Shown here piece after piece: positions 41,698 to 50,392 of a DNA stretch of 64,000 nt. Source of the DNA: Caulobacter sp. GTDB lineage: Bacteria; Pseudomonadota; Alphaproteobacteria; Caulobacterales; Caulobacteraceae. The DNA lies in the NCBI GenBank assembly GCA_029866155.1, contig JARWZW010000065.1, positions 16,556 through 80,555 of the forward strand, given 5' to 3'. Numbering within the stretch: position 1 is the first letter of the stretch; the number at the start of each line of letters is the position of its first letter. Under the pieces are notes generated by a model. The model had not been told where the DNA came from. It made no database searches and saw only the letters and a program-made list of their open reading frames with translations. Both the position numbers and the translations under genes were made by a program.

Positions 41698-41712
41698 TGG
41701 CCCGGCGATTGC
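41698..41712 (+). promoter_or_regulatory. Sigma-54 promoter of flagellin 2
   Basis: TGGCCCGGCGATTGC: TGGC-N7-TTGC, 72 bp before the flagellin 2 ATG. Confidence 0.85.
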
Positions 41713-41783
41713 TCTTACCTTAGACGAGCAAAATGCTCCCGACCGTCAAAATGACGTCGGCAACCTTGAATGAGGACATCGTC

Positions 41784-42614
41784 ATGGCGCTGAACAGCGT
41801 TAACACGAACACGGGCGCTCAAGTCGCCCTTCAGAACCTGAACGCCACCAACCGTGAACTGGATCAGGTCCAAAGCCGCATCAATACCGGCAAGCGCGTT
41901 GCGTCCGTCAAGGACAATGGCGCTGTCTGGGCTATCGCCCAGGGTCAACGCTCCACCTCCCAGGCTCTGAATTCCGTCAAGGACTCGCTCCAGCGCGGTA
42001 TCTCGGTCGTCGACGTGGCCATTGCTGGCGGCGAGTCGGTTTCCGACCTGCTGGGCCAGATGAAGGAAAAGGCGCTTGCCGCTGCCGACAGCTCGCTCGA
42101 CACGGCCAGCCGCACCGCCCTGAATGAAGATTTCAAGGCTCTGCGTGACCAGATCGGCAAGGCGGTTTCCAACGCCGACTTCAACGGCTCCAACATGATC
42201 AAGGCCAGCGGCACCACCATCGCCGCGATTGCCAATGCCGACGGCTCTTCCAAGCTGACGGTTGCGGCTCAGTCCCTGGCCCTTGGCGGCGCCAACGTGA
42301 CGGTGACGGCGACCACGTCGTTCGCCACCGCCACCACGGCAGCCTCGGCCCTGGCGCTGGTTACGGCCTCGATCACCAACACCTCCGCCGCCATGGCCAA
42401 GCTGGGCACCGGTTCGAAGGCGCTGGAATCGCATCTGGGCTTCATCGGCAAGCTCCAGGACAGCCTGGACGCCGGCGTGGGCAACCTCGTCGACGCCGAC
42501 CTGGCCAAGGAAAGCGCGCGTCTGCAGGCGCTGCAAACCAAGCAACAGCTTGGCGTGCAGGCCCTGTCGATCGCCAATTCCTCGTCCTCGTCCCTGCTGG
42601 GTCTGTTCCGCTAG
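41784..42614 (+). CDS. Flagellin 2
   Basis: 276-aa flagellin, close paralog of flagellin 1 (same length; both ends nearly identical: [20 protein letters not shown] and [20 protein letters not shown]). The middle differs mostly in Ser/Thr/Ala-rich surface positions. Codon use is strongly biased to the C-ending optimal codons, more so than flagellin 1, suggesting this is the most highly expressed filament subunit. ATG 41784 follows TGAGGACATCGTC. It has a sigma-54 promoter and three enhancer-type sites upstream and a hairpin downstream. Confidence 0.95.
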   Translation: MALNSVNTNTGAQVALQNLNATNRELDQVQSRINTGKRVASVKDNGAVWAIAQGQRSTSQALNSVKDSLQRGISVVDVAIAGGESVSDLLGQMKEKALAAADSSLDTASRTALNEDFKALRDQIGKAVSNADFNGSNMIKASGTTIAAIANADGSSKLTVAAQSLALGGANVTVTATTSFATATTAASALALVTASITNTSAAMAKLGTGSKALESHLGFIGKLQDSLDAGVGNLVDADLAKESARLQALQTKQQLGVQALSIANSSSSSLLGLFR

Positions 42615-42627
42615 TCGGTTCGTGATC

Positions 42628-42655
42628 GGAGGCGGGCGGGCAACCGTCCGCCTCC
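42628..42655 (+). terminator. Hairpin after flagellin 2
   Basis: GGAGGCGGGCGG and CCGTCCGCCTCC pair over 12 bp (one wobble) with loop GCAA. No T-run; likely terminator or mRNA-stabilising structure. Confidence 0.55.
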
Positions 42656-42736
42656 AACCCACACGCCTGTCCGGAGCGGTCTTGCCGGGCGCAAGTGAGG
42701 AGACGCCGAGCAGAAATGGCCGGCGATTTGGGAGAC

Positions 42737-43021
42737 ATGAGCAGCAATCTTTCACCCATCAGTGGACCCGAGCCCGTGGCCGCCATGATCGCCAGGCCGG
42801 TAGCGCCCGTCCAGGATCAGGGCGCTTCGACGCCCCCGCAGGGACAGGCTGCGGATCTCCGGCTGGTCATCGAGGAAGACGCCACCACCGGATCTTTCGT
42901 CTACAAGACCCTGGATCGCCGGACCGGCGAGGTCGTGCAGCAGCTTCCCCGTGATGCAGTTCTCAAGCTGCAGAGCGACGGCGGATACACGCCAGGCCAG
43001 GTATTCGACACCCGCGAATAG
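42737..43021 (+). CDS. flaG: FlaG family protein
   Basis: 94 aa with a FlaG domain in the C-terminal half: LRLVIEEDATTGSFVYKTLD and RTGEVVQQLPRDAVLKL, the hallmark motif of FlaG proteins that influence filament length. The N-terminus is Pro/Gln-rich and disordered. ATG 42737 has GGGAGAC just upstream; ATG 42716, 21 bp earlier with GAGGAG further upstream, is an alternative. It lies between flagellins 2 and 3. Confidence 0.85.
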   Translation: MSSNLSPISGPEPVAAMIARPVAPVQDQGASTPPQGQAADLRLVIEEDATTGSFVYKTLDRRTGEVVQQLPRDAVLKLQSDGGYTPGQVFDTRE

Positions 43022-43175
43022 TCGGGTCCGGAGAGGCCGGACCCGAACTGGAAGATATTGACCGACGTCGCGATGCGACGGCGGCCATTGGCGTTTTTGA
43101 GGCGCGTCATCAGCCCAATCTGGGCGGATCTCGGGGCCTCCGGCCAAGTCCTTAACAGGCATGGTTTCCAGCGCG

Positions 43176-43183
43176 TTAACCAT
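43176..43183 (+). promoter_or_regulatory. CtrA half-site-like TTAACCAT
   Basis: TTAACCAT 90 bp upstream of flagellin 3, with TTAAC and an inverted AACCATG (CATGGTT) in the preceding 25 bp. No canonical sigma-54 core was found for this flagellin. Confidence 0.35.
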
Positions 43184-43273
43184 ACAGACACCAACCCCGA
43201 CTAGCCTCTGATTGGAAAGGCGGTCGAATCGGCGTCCGCCCCAGCGCCCAAAGGCGCATCGGAGAGACGGGCC

Positions 43274-44110
43274 ATGACCCTCAGCGTGCACACCAACCAG
43301 GCCGCGCTGGTCGCGCTGCAGAACCTCAACAAGACCAATGAGAGCATGGACAGTGTCCAGAGCCGGATCAGCACCGGGCTGAAGGTTCAGGGCGCCAAGG
43401 ACAATGCCGCCGTCTGGGGGATCGCTCAGGGGCAGAGGGGCGACATCGGCGCCCTTTCGGCGGTCAAGATGAGTCTCGACCGTGCGACCTCGATTTCGGA
43501 CGTGGCGATCACGGCCGGTGAGTCGGTCTCGGACCTGTTGAACCAGCTCAAGGAGAAGGTGGTCGCGGCGATGGATCCGTCGCTCGATACGGCTTCGCGC
43601 ACGGCGCTGGATTCAGACTTCAAGGCCACCCTGAAGCAGATCACCCAGGCCCTGACCAACGCCAATTTCGACGGCGCCAACCTGTTGAACGGCTCCCTGA
43701 CCAGCAACATCCGCTTCCTGGCCAATGCCGACGCGAATGCCTACATCACCTTGTCGGTGAAGGACATGTCGCTCGGCGGTTCGATCCTGACGATCGCTTC
43801 AACCGCCTCCATCACCACGGCGACCCTGGCCACAAGCATCCTGTCCCAGCTCAACAGCTCGATCGCCAACGTTAACCAGTCGCTCGGCGATCTGGGCGCA
43901 CAGGCCAAACAGATCGAGGCCCACAACACCTTCATCTCCAAGCTGACAGATGTTCTCAATGGCGGCATCGGCAACCTGGTCGACGCCGACCTGGCCAAGG
44001 AAAGCGCCCGGCTTCAGGCCCTTCAGGTGCAGCAACAGTTGGGCACCCAGGCGCTTTCAATTGCCAACAAAGCGCCCCAGATTGTGCTTTCGCTCTTCCA
44101 GGGCGGCTAA
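43274..44110 (+). CDS. Flagellin 3 (divergent paralog)
   Basis: 278-aa flagellin with conserved ends (LSVHTNQAALVALQNLNKTN; ARLQALQVQQQLGTQALSIA) but clearly more diverged than flagellins 1 and 2, especially in the middle (LLNGSLTSNIRFLANADANA; SSIANVNQSLGDLG-like region). CGGAGAGACGGGCC precedes ATG 43274. It lacks the sigma-54 core and leader seen at the other two, so it is probably expressed on a different schedule, for example a hook-proximal minor flagellin. Confidence 0.93.
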   Translation: MTLSVHTNQAALVALQNLNKTNESMDSVQSRISTGLKVQGAKDNAAVWGIAQGQRGDIGALSAVKMSLDRATSISDVAITAGESVSDLLNQLKEKVVAAMDPSLDTASRTALDSDFKATLKQITQALTNANFDGANLLNGSLTSNIRFLANADANAYITLSVKDMSLGGSILTIASTASITTATLATSILSQLNSSIANVNQSLGDLGAQAKQIEAHNTFISKLTDVLNGGIGNLVDADLAKESARLQALQVQQQLGTQALSIANKAPQIVLSLFQGG

Positions 44111-44161
44111 TCTCCGGCGTCGGGCTGGTCCTGGGTCCCGTCGGCTTGCTAGGCGTTGCAA

Positions 44162-44716
44162 ATGATCAGTCTGCGCGATCTTGAACCCGGGGACGAGGCA
44201 CAGCTGCATCAGTGGCGTCAGGAGCCCGATGTCGAGCGGTGGATGTCCGATGCGGCGGTACCGGATCGGGCGACCCATCAACGCTGGTTCATCAGTCTGT
44301 TGGCGGATGCCGACTCCCGCGGCTGGATGATCACCCGGGGCGGCGCCCCCGCAGGTCTCCTCACCCTGACCGGTCTTTCCAGCCACCACCGGCGGGCCTC
44401 CTGGAACTGGTTCGTGGGAGACCGTGACTCCCGCGGTCGCGGTGTCGGCCGCGCGGCTCAGGTCCTTGGTCTGGACAGGGCCTTCCGGGAGCTTGGCCTG
44501 GACAAGGTCTGGGCCGAGGTGATGGCCGACAATGATGGCGCCCTGAAGCTGCAGATCGCTGCAGGGTTCCAGCGGGAAGGCTATCTCCGCGACCATGTCT
44601 TGAAGAATGGTCTTCGCCGCGACGTGGTGTTGCTGGGCATCCTGTCCTCGGACTGGAAGGCCCGGCGGGAGCGGGTCCGGACTCCGTTGGTCGAGGCCCG
44701 GCTGATCGCTGCTTAA
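44162..44716 (+). CDS. GNAT acetyltransferase, second PseH-like
   Basis: 184-aa GNAT enzyme: ISLRDLEPGDEAQLHQWRQE at the start, acetyl-CoA loop DRDSRGRGVGRAAQVLGLDR, then DNDGALKLQIAAGFQREGYL. It is only distantly similar to the acetyltransferase at 29805-30434 but has the same PseH-like architecture. Its position directly after flagellin 3 suggests flagellin-sugar acetylation. ATG 44162 was chosen over a TTG 6 bp upstream; the ribosome site is weak. Confidence 0.75.
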   Translation: MISLRDLEPGDEAQLHQWRQEPDVERWMSDAAVPDRATHQRWFISLLADADSRGWMITRGGAPAGLLTLTGLSSHHRRASWNWFVGDRDSRGRGVGRAAQVLGLDRAFRELGLDKVWAEVMADNDGALKLQIAAGFQREGYLRDHVLKNGLRRDVVLLGILSSDWKARRERVRTPLVEARLIAA

Positions 44717-44790
44717 CCGGTTGTAAGCCTATGGCTCACTAGGGTGTCGAGGGGCCGTGCGTCTGCGGCCTCCTGTCTGCCGGAGCCGGC

Positions 44791-47523
44791 GTGTCCAGCA
44801 TCGATTCCAACCTTCTGCTCGGATACTATCAGGCCCGCTCTGGCCAGAGCTCCTTTGCAGGCGGCGGAACCGCGACGGCGGGTGGCAAGGTTCGCTATGC
44901 GCCGACAGCCCCCTGGGCCACCACCTCTACGGCGCCTCGGGCGCCAGCCCTGGTCGAAAAGGTCATGGCCGGCCGACGTTTTGTCGATGAAAACGCCGCT
45001 GTTCTGGATCTCGCGGGCTCAAGCACGGACTACAAGAAGCTCTTCGCCCTGTTTCAGGGCCTGAACGCCCTGTCTGGACTTGCTGAGCGGATGGGCGCCA
45101 AGGGCGTCACCGACACGGAAAAGGCCAGGATCCAGACGGTCTTCGCCAAGGGTATGGCCGAGACGACGGCCTATGCCGACAGTCTCAAGCTGGAGCAGAT
45201 GCGGCTGACCCGAGGCGCAGCCATGCTGTTGGACAAGAGCACGGTCGGGGCGCCCAGGGCCAGTTACAGCTACACGACGGGCGTTCTGCACAACGGGACC
45301 TCGACAGAGGCGGTCGCCGCCTTTGCGGGCCCGGTCGTCTTCGACATCGCGGTCAAGAAGCTCAACACGACCTCCACCATCTCGGTCGACCTGTCGGAGA
45401 TGACCGGCGTCCGCTCGATGAGCAATGTCGTTTCCTTCATCAACGGCAAGCTGACCGATGCGGGCGTCACAACCCGGTTTCAGGTCAGCCGGACTGCTGG
45501 CGAACCCAAGGTCGTCAAGACCGGGACCACGACGGTCACTCTTCCTGCCACCGGAGACAATTACGCCCTTAAGGTGATCGGGGATTCGACTGAAACGGTC
45601 AGCTTCACATCCTCTACGGCCAAGCCGGCCGTCTATCTGGCGACAACGGCCGGCGATCCGGATCCCGACGACAAGGCGACGACCAAGGATGCGGTCTATG
45701 CCAGCAGCCTGACCAAGACCGAGGCCGGCGCCACCGGCCAGGTAGGCGCCAAGATATTCTCCAATGGACTGGCCAGCACGGTATCAGCGGTGCGGGCCAG
45801 CGAAATCGGCTCTGACGGCTCTGTCTATATGCTCGCCGAAGTCACCGGCGACACGGACGGCCAGACCATCAAGGGGGCCACCGATGTGGCCCTGCTGAAG
45901 TACGATTCCATGGGCAAGCTGCTCTATGCCCGCACCCTGGGAGCCGTGGGTGAAGCCAAGGCCAATGCCCTGGCGATCTCTTCGGATGGTCGCGTGGCCA
46001 TCGCCGGGTCGATCACGGGACAGTTGGAAGGGGCGACCAACGGCCCGATCAATTCAGGGCCCGGTTCCACGCTGAGCGACAGCTTTGTCACCCTTTTTGA
46101 CGCCAAGGGAGACGAGGTCTGGACAAGCCGCCGTGGCGGGTTGCAGGCGGATGAGGCGACAGCCGTCGCCTTTGGAGCCGATGGAACCGTCTATGTCGGC
46201 GGCCGCTCCAGGTCGTCCATTCCGGGCGCCACCAGCATTGGCGGTTGGGACGGCTATCTTACCGCGCTCAAGGCTGACAGTCTGGGCAAGCCCCAGGCCC
46301 TGTTCACCCAGCAGTTCGGAACGGCCACCGATGACGGGGTGAAGGGGATCGTGGTCAATGGCGGCGAGGTCATTGTCGGCGGCATGGATGACAAGCATGC
46401 CGTTATCCGCAGTTTCACAGTGTCCGGAGCCAGCGCCACCCTGTCCGGAACCCGGGATCTGGGAGACCTTCAGGGCGGCACGCTCGTCGGGCTGAAGATG
46501 GATGGCGGGCAGCTCTATGTCGGTGGCTCGACCCGCAACGCCAGCCTGGGATTTTCGACGACAACCCAGGCCCATGCTGGGGGCATGGACGGATTCGCAG
46601 CCCGGCTGTCGACCAACCTCTCCAGCACCAGTTCAGACGCCCTGGCCTATTTTGGCGGGGCGGATGACGACACTGTCACCGCCATGGCCGTGGCCAGCGG
46701 CAAGGTCTGGCTAAGCGGCCTGGCGGGAGACACCCTGCCGGACGGCACTCCGCCAATCGCGTCCCAGGACGGCTATCTGGTGGAGGTGGACGTCGTCGCT
46801 GGAACGACGGGCTCTGCCCAGCGCATCACCGGCAAGGACGGTTATGTCACCCCGACAGCGCTGGCCGTGGACACGACCGGGGCCTCGGCCCTGGACCGTC
46901 TGGGCCTGCCCAAGGGCGCCCTGGCCTGGACCGACTCCCAGAAGATCGTATCGGCGACCTCGGCCCGGCCGGGAGACCAGTTCCAGATCCGCACACGGGA
47001 AGGCGGTCCGCTGTCGACCGTCACCCTGGCGGCTGATGACACCCTCGAAACTCTGGCCACCAAGGTCAGCCGCGCGGCGGGCTTCCGGGCCAAGGTCGAG
47101 GTCGTTGTGGATGGCGAATTCCGTCGTCTCAAGATCACTCCGGCCAATGAACAGGCGACGGTGGAAATCCTGCCGGGCAAGGGTGGCCGGGACCTGCTGG
47201 ATTCCCTGGGCCTTGCGGAAGGGGTCGTCCGGCTGACCAGGGTCGAAAACGGGCGGACCGTTTCCACCAGCGGCAACGGCAATGTCTATGGCCTGACCCT
47301 GGCCAATGACCTGAAGCTCAACACCGACGACGCCGTCCGCAACAGTCAGTTGGTCCTTTCCCGGGCCCTGTCCGCAATCCGGGCCGCCTACAAGGACCTC
47401 GAGGCGGCCTCCAAGCCGGCTTCCCTGACCTCCAGCGCCGTGAATGGCCCGGTTCCCGCCTATCTCAGCAACCAGATCTCCAACTACCAGGCCGCGCTGA
47501 ATCGCCTGACTGGGAGCGGCTAA
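44791..47523 (+). CDS. flaEY: FlaEY-like beta-propeller flagellar protein
   Basis: 910 aa starting at GTG 44791 after GCCGGAG. N-terminal helical region (about 1-140), a flagellar-hook-like beta region (140-290), then five or more SBBP-type beta-propeller repeats (about 300-700) recognisable by recurring GSDGSVYMLAEVTGD, SSDGRVAIAGSITG, GADGTVYVGGRSRS and GYLTALKADSLG strings. A flagellin-IN/FliD-like segment follows (TLETLATKVSRAAGFRAKVE) and a C-terminal coiled coil ending NYQAALNRLTG. Length, position and architecture match FlaEY of Caulobacter, needed for normal flagellin expression/assembly. No signal peptide; the ends look like a type III-exported axial protein. Confidence 0.8.
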   Translation: MSSIDSNLLLGYYQARSGQSSFAGGGTATAGGKVRYAPTAPWATTSTAPRAPALVEKVMAGRRFVDENAAVLDLAGSSTDYKKLFALFQGLNALSGLAERMGAKGVTDTEKARIQTVFAKGMAETTAYADSLKLEQMRLTRGAAMLLDKSTVGAPRASYSYTTGVLHNGTSTEAVAAFAGPVVFDIAVKKLNTTSTISVDLSEMTGVRSMSNVVSFINGKLTDAGVTTRFQVSRTAGEPKVVKTGTTTVTLPATGDNYALKVIGDSTETVSFTSSTAKPAVYLATTAGDPDPDDKATTKDAVYASSLTKTEAGATGQVGAKIFSNGLASTVSAVRASEIGSDGSVYMLAEVTGDTDGQTIKGATDVALLKYDSMGKLLYARTLGAVGEAKANALAISSDGRVAIAGSITGQLEGATNGPINSGPGSTLSDSFVTLFDAKGDEVWTSRRGGLQADEATAVAFGADGTVYVGGRSRSSIPGATSIGGWDGYLTALKADSLGKPQALFTQQFGTATDDGVKGIVVNGGEVIVGGMDDKHAVIRSFTVSGASATLSGTRDLGDLQGGTLVGLKMDGGQLYVGGSTRNASLGFSTTTQAHAGGMDGFAARLSTNLSSTSSDALAYFGGADDDTVTAMAVASGKVWLSGLAGDTLPDGTPPIASQDGYLVEVDVVAGTTGSAQRITGKDGYVTPTALAVDTTGASALDRLGLPKGALAWTDSQKIVSATSARPGDQFQIRTREGGPLSTVTLAADDTLETLATKVSRAAGFRAKVEVVVDGEFRRLKITPANEQATVEILPGKGGRDLLDSLGLAEGVVRLTRVENGRTVSTSGNGNVYGLTLANDLKLNTDDAVRNSQLVLSRALSAIRAAYKDLEAASKPASLTSSAVNGPVPAYLSNQISNYQAALNRLTGSG

Positions 47524-47596
47524 GCGCGAAGGCGACATCGCCTATTCACAGGCCTGTGCTTGAAAGGCGACGCGGGGCGCGTTAGCGGATTGGTTC

Positions 47597-48301
47597 ATGG
47601 AATTCTTGAAGGATCGACGGGTCGTTCTGGCCCTGGGCGCCCTGGCCGCCATTCTGCTCGGCGCCACCATCGCCGCGGCGATCGCCGGCGGCGACAAAGC
47701 CCCTGCGGGCCCGCCACCGGCCGCCCAGGCCGGTCTGGTCGTGGAACAGGGGCGGGATGACGACAGCCGTCTTGATCCGGCCAGGCCGATCCGCTGCTTT
47801 GTCGAAGGCCAGTTCGCCGGGGAAATCACGCTTTCTGATTGCGCCCGTCGCAACGGCGTGGCGACCGGAGCCCTGGATGTCGGGGTGGATGAGACCGGGG
47901 CCCTGGCCGCCGCTGGCGCCGCCGGCACCGTTCTGACGCCGCTGCCGCCGCCCGCGGCCCAGATCGTCGAGGCCCAGGCCACTTTGCCCCCCGTTCAATC
48001 CCCTGCCGCAAATGCGCCCGGGGCCGACCCGGCCCCGGCAGCGACAGCAGCAGAGGGCGGCGCCTGCTGGCGTTACGCCGATGCCTCCTGGTCGCGTCTG
48101 CCGGAGTCCCTGGGCCTCAACGCCTGCGTCCAGCGGCTGTTTTCCGGTCAGTGTGAACGCCCTGGAAAGGCGACCTATGGTCGCTGGGGAAACCAGACCC
48201 TGCGGCTGGTGCCGGGCAAGGTCGAGATTTCCGACGATAATCGCCGCTTCAGGCTTCTGGCCCGCCAGGAACAGGATTGCAGTTTTCCGTCGATGGGTTG
48301 A
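47597..48301 (+). CDS. Membrane-anchored protein of unknown function
   Basis: 234 aa with an N-terminal TM helix (about 9-29), a long Ala/Pro-rich linker (30-150) and a C-terminal domain with three pairs of cysteines (PIRCFVEG, SDCARRN, GACWRYAD, NACVQRL, GQCERPG, QDCSFPS) and aromatic WRYADASW. Periplasmic C-terminus with disulfides is likely. 74 bp after flaEY on the same strand. Not recognised; a flagellar or envelope-stability role would be a guess. Confidence 0.6.
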   Translation: MEFLKDRRVVLALGALAAILLGATIAAAIAGGDKAPAGPPPAAQAGLVVEQGRDDDSRLDPARPIRCFVEGQFAGEITLSDCARRNGVATGALDVGVDETGALAAAGAAGTVLTPLPPPAAQIVEAQATLPPVQSPAANAPGADPAPAATAAEGGACWRYADASWSRLPESLGLNACVQRLFSGQCERPGKATYGRWGNQTLRLVPGKVEISDDNRRFRLLARQEQDCSFPSMG

Positions 48302-48333
48302 GCCCGGCGTGATTTGGGCTGTAGGGTTTGCCG

Positions 48334-48717
48334 ATGACCAAGTCGCTCCTGCTTTTCGCCGTCACCGCCGCCGCTGTCAGTCTTTCGGCCTGTGAGAAGG
48401 TCCCGGAAGCGCCCTACGACAAGGGTATCTGCTACCATGCGGCGCCCCAGGCGGACGGAACCTTCCGCTTCAATCCGGTGAAGGAAAAGGTCGCCAGCAT
48501 CGAGTTCTGTGCAGCCGAACTGGAGGGGATGCGGGTCCGTTTCCTGCGGCTCGGGGGCCAGAACCGCGAGATCGTCGGAGCCTATCAAGGCAGCTTCCTG
48601 ATCGTCAATCCGGCCGGAATCTTCCGTCGGCAGAAGTGGAATGGCGGGCAATACCTGCTCATGGTCCGCACCGGCGATGGCCGACTGGCGCAGCCGGGAG
48701 CCATGCCGAGCTACTGA
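48334..48717 (+). CDS. Small lipoprotein of unknown function
   Basis: 127-aa lipoprotein, lipobox LSAC at residues 17-20 and Cys at about 20, then a compact domain with two further cysteines (GICYHAAP and IEFCAAELEG) and VRFLRLGGQNREIVGAYQG. ATG 48334 was chosen over the TTG two codons upstream. It follows the membrane protein by 32 bp and is probably cotranscribed. Function unknown. Confidence 0.65.
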   Translation: MTKSLLLFAVTAAAVSLSACEKVPEAPYDKGICYHAAPQADGTFRFNPVKEKVASIEFCAAELEGMRVRFLRLGGQNREIVGAYQGSFLIVNPAGIFRRQKWNGGQYLLMVRTGDGRLAQPGAMPSY

Positions 48718-48757
48718 TCCCGCAGAAAACTAGCTGTGGACCGATCTCGCCCGACAG

Positions 48758-48772
48758 GAACAAATACAGAAC
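48758..48772 (-). promoter_or_regulatory. LexA SOS box (GTTC-N7-GTTC)
   Basis: On the minus strand GTTCTGTATTTGTTC matches the alphaproteobacterial LexA consensus GTTC-N7-GTTC exactly. It lies 88 bp upstream of ssb, so SOS induction of ssb is predicted. Confidence 0.75.
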
Positions 48773-48859
48773 ATAACGCTTGCGCCCTGGTCCGGCGCAG
48801 CGTAGCGTTCCGCGCAGATTCCGGCGGGTCTGGTCGCCGGGCGAGATGGAGAAACCGTC

Positions 48860-49351
48860 ATGGCGGGCAGCGTCAACAAAGTCATTCTGGTGGGGAACCT
48901 GGGCAAGGATCCCGAGATTCGCACCCTCACTTCAGGCGACCGGGTTGCGAACCTTTCCCTGGCGACCTCCGAGACCTGGCGCGATCGCAACAGCGGCGAG
49001 CGCAAGGAAAAGACCGAATGGCACCGGGTCGTGATCTTCAATGACAACCTGGTCAAGGTTGCCGAACAATACCTGAAGAAGGGCTCGACGGTTTACATCG
49101 AAGGCGCCCTGCAGACCCGCAAATGGACTGACCAGCAGGGGGTCGAGAAATTCTCCACCGAGATCGTGCTTCAGAAATTCCGCGGTGAATTGACCATGCT
49201 GGGCGGCCGCGGCTCCAGCGACAGCAATGACAGCGACTATTCTGGCGGCGGCAGCAGTGGCGGCGGTTTCACCTCGGCGCCCGCTCGCAGCCAGCCCTCC
49301 GGCCCGCGCGAGAGCTTTTCCGCCGATCTGGATGATGAGATCCCCTTCTAG
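48860..49351 (+). CDS. ssb: Single-stranded DNA-binding protein
   Basis: 163-aa SSB: OB-fold about 1-112 ([60 protein letters not shown]), a Gly/Ser-rich linker, and the conserved acidic tip DLDDEIPF that recruits repair and replication partners. It protects ssDNA in replication, recombination and repair. A LexA-type box lies 88 bp upstream and a strong hairpin 19 bp downstream. Confidence 0.97.
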   Translation: MAGSVNKVILVGNLGKDPEIRTLTSGDRVANLSLATSETWRDRNSGERKEKTEWHRVVIFNDNLVKVAEQYLKKGSTVYIEGALQTRKWTDQQGVEKFSTEIVLQKFRGELTMLGGRGSSDSNDSDYSGGGSSGGGFTSAPARSQPSGPRESFSADLDDEIPF

Positions 49352-49369
49352 ACGTGCAGCCGGGCATCC

Positions 49370-49404
49370 TGCGACTGCAGCGCCTGGAAGGCGTTGCAGT
49401 CGCA
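49370..49404 (+). terminator. Hairpin after ssb
   Basis: TGCGACTGCAGCGCCT and AGGCGTTGCAGTCGCA form a 16-bp stem (one wobble) with loop GGA, 18 bp past the ssb stop. Likely terminator despite the lack of a T-run. Confidence 0.65.
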
Positions 49405-49489
49405 AGGCCGCATCGCATGCAGCGCCCTCCGACGGCCTGGACCGACCTGTCTCTCGACCCCCGGCCCGGCTTGTGGCAAGGCCCTGAAC

Positions 49490-50392
49490 GTGACGAGCAA
49501 CGCGAAAACCCCCTTCAGCACGGTCGAGTGGCTGAGCATCTTCGGCATCATCCTGGTTTGGGGCCTGAACAACGCCGCCGCCAAGTTGACCACCGAAGCC
49601 ATGTCCCCGATGTTCGTCGGGGGCGCGCGTTTCGCCATAGCCCTGCTGTTTCTGGCGCCCTTCCTCAGACCGCCCCTGCCGCCGTGGCGGCTGATCCTGC
49701 CGGCCATCCTGGTGGCGGGACCGATCCATTTCGGGCTGGTCTATATCGCCTTCGGCATGGTCGATAACCTCAGCCCGATTGTCGTCGCGCTACAGCTCTG
49801 GATTCCGCTAACGGCCCTGGCCTCGTGGATATTCCTGAAGGAAACCATGCCGCCAGCGGCGGTCGCCGGCATGGTCATCGCCTTCCTGGGCGTGGCCTGG
49901 ATGAGTCTGGATCCCGATGCGGCAACCGATTTCTGGGGATTGGCCGTTGCGGTGCTGGCCAGCGCCCTCTGGGCCTTCGCCATGGTGCTTGTGCGACGGG
50001 CGCCCACCCTCAAACCGCTCAAGATGCAGGGCCTGACCTCCCTGGCCGGGGCTCCTGTGCTGCTGATGGCTTCCCTGGCCTTCGAGCCGGGATCGGTTGA
50101 CAAGGCCCTGGCGGCGCCTGCGCCGATCTGGGCCCTGGTGGTCTTTGCGGCCCTGGCTTCGACTGTGGGGGCTACAGCGCTGCTGTTCTGGCTGGTCCAG
50201 CGTCATGAGGCCGGACGGGTGACGCCCTGGTTCCTGCTGACCCCCCTGGTCAGCTGCGCCATCGGCGTCGGGCTGCTGGGCGACAGCCTTACTCCGCAGC
50301 TTCTTATCGGCGGCGCCGCCTCCATGGTCGGGGTGGCCCTTGTGGCCCTGTCCGAGAGAAGGGTCGCCGCGGAGGCTACAGCGGCGGGATGA
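49490..50392 (+). CDS. EamA/DMT-family transporter
   Basis: 300-aa inner-membrane protein with ten predicted TM helices in two EamA repeats (about 10-140 and 155-290): LSIFGIILVWGLNNAAAKL opens the first; GLAVAVLASALWAFAMVLVR the second. DMT members export amino acids or other metabolites. Start GTG 49490 is followed directly by the first TM segment; no in-frame ATG gives a better SD. Its 3' end overlaps sodC by 17 bp tail to tail. Confidence 0.85.
   Translation: MTSNAKTPFSTVEWLSIFGIILVWGLNNAAAKLTTEAMSPMFVGGARFAIALLFLAPFLRPPLPPWRLILPAILVAGPIHFGLVYIAFGMVDNLSPIVVALQLWIPLTALASWIFLKETMPPAAVAGMVIAFLGVAWMSLDPDAATDFWGLAVAVLASALWAFAMVLVRRAPTLKPLKMQGLTSLAGAPVLLMASLAFEPGSVDKALAAPAPIWALVVFAALASTVGATALLFWLVQRHEAGRVTPWFLLTPLVSCAIGVGLLGDSLTPQLLIGGAASMVGVALVALSERRVAAEATAAG

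Noticed and set aside
43022..43273. Sigma-54 promoter for flagellin 3 (TGGCGTTTTTGAGGC)
   Set aside because: Only the GG and GC dinucleotides match; the -12 TTGC is absent.
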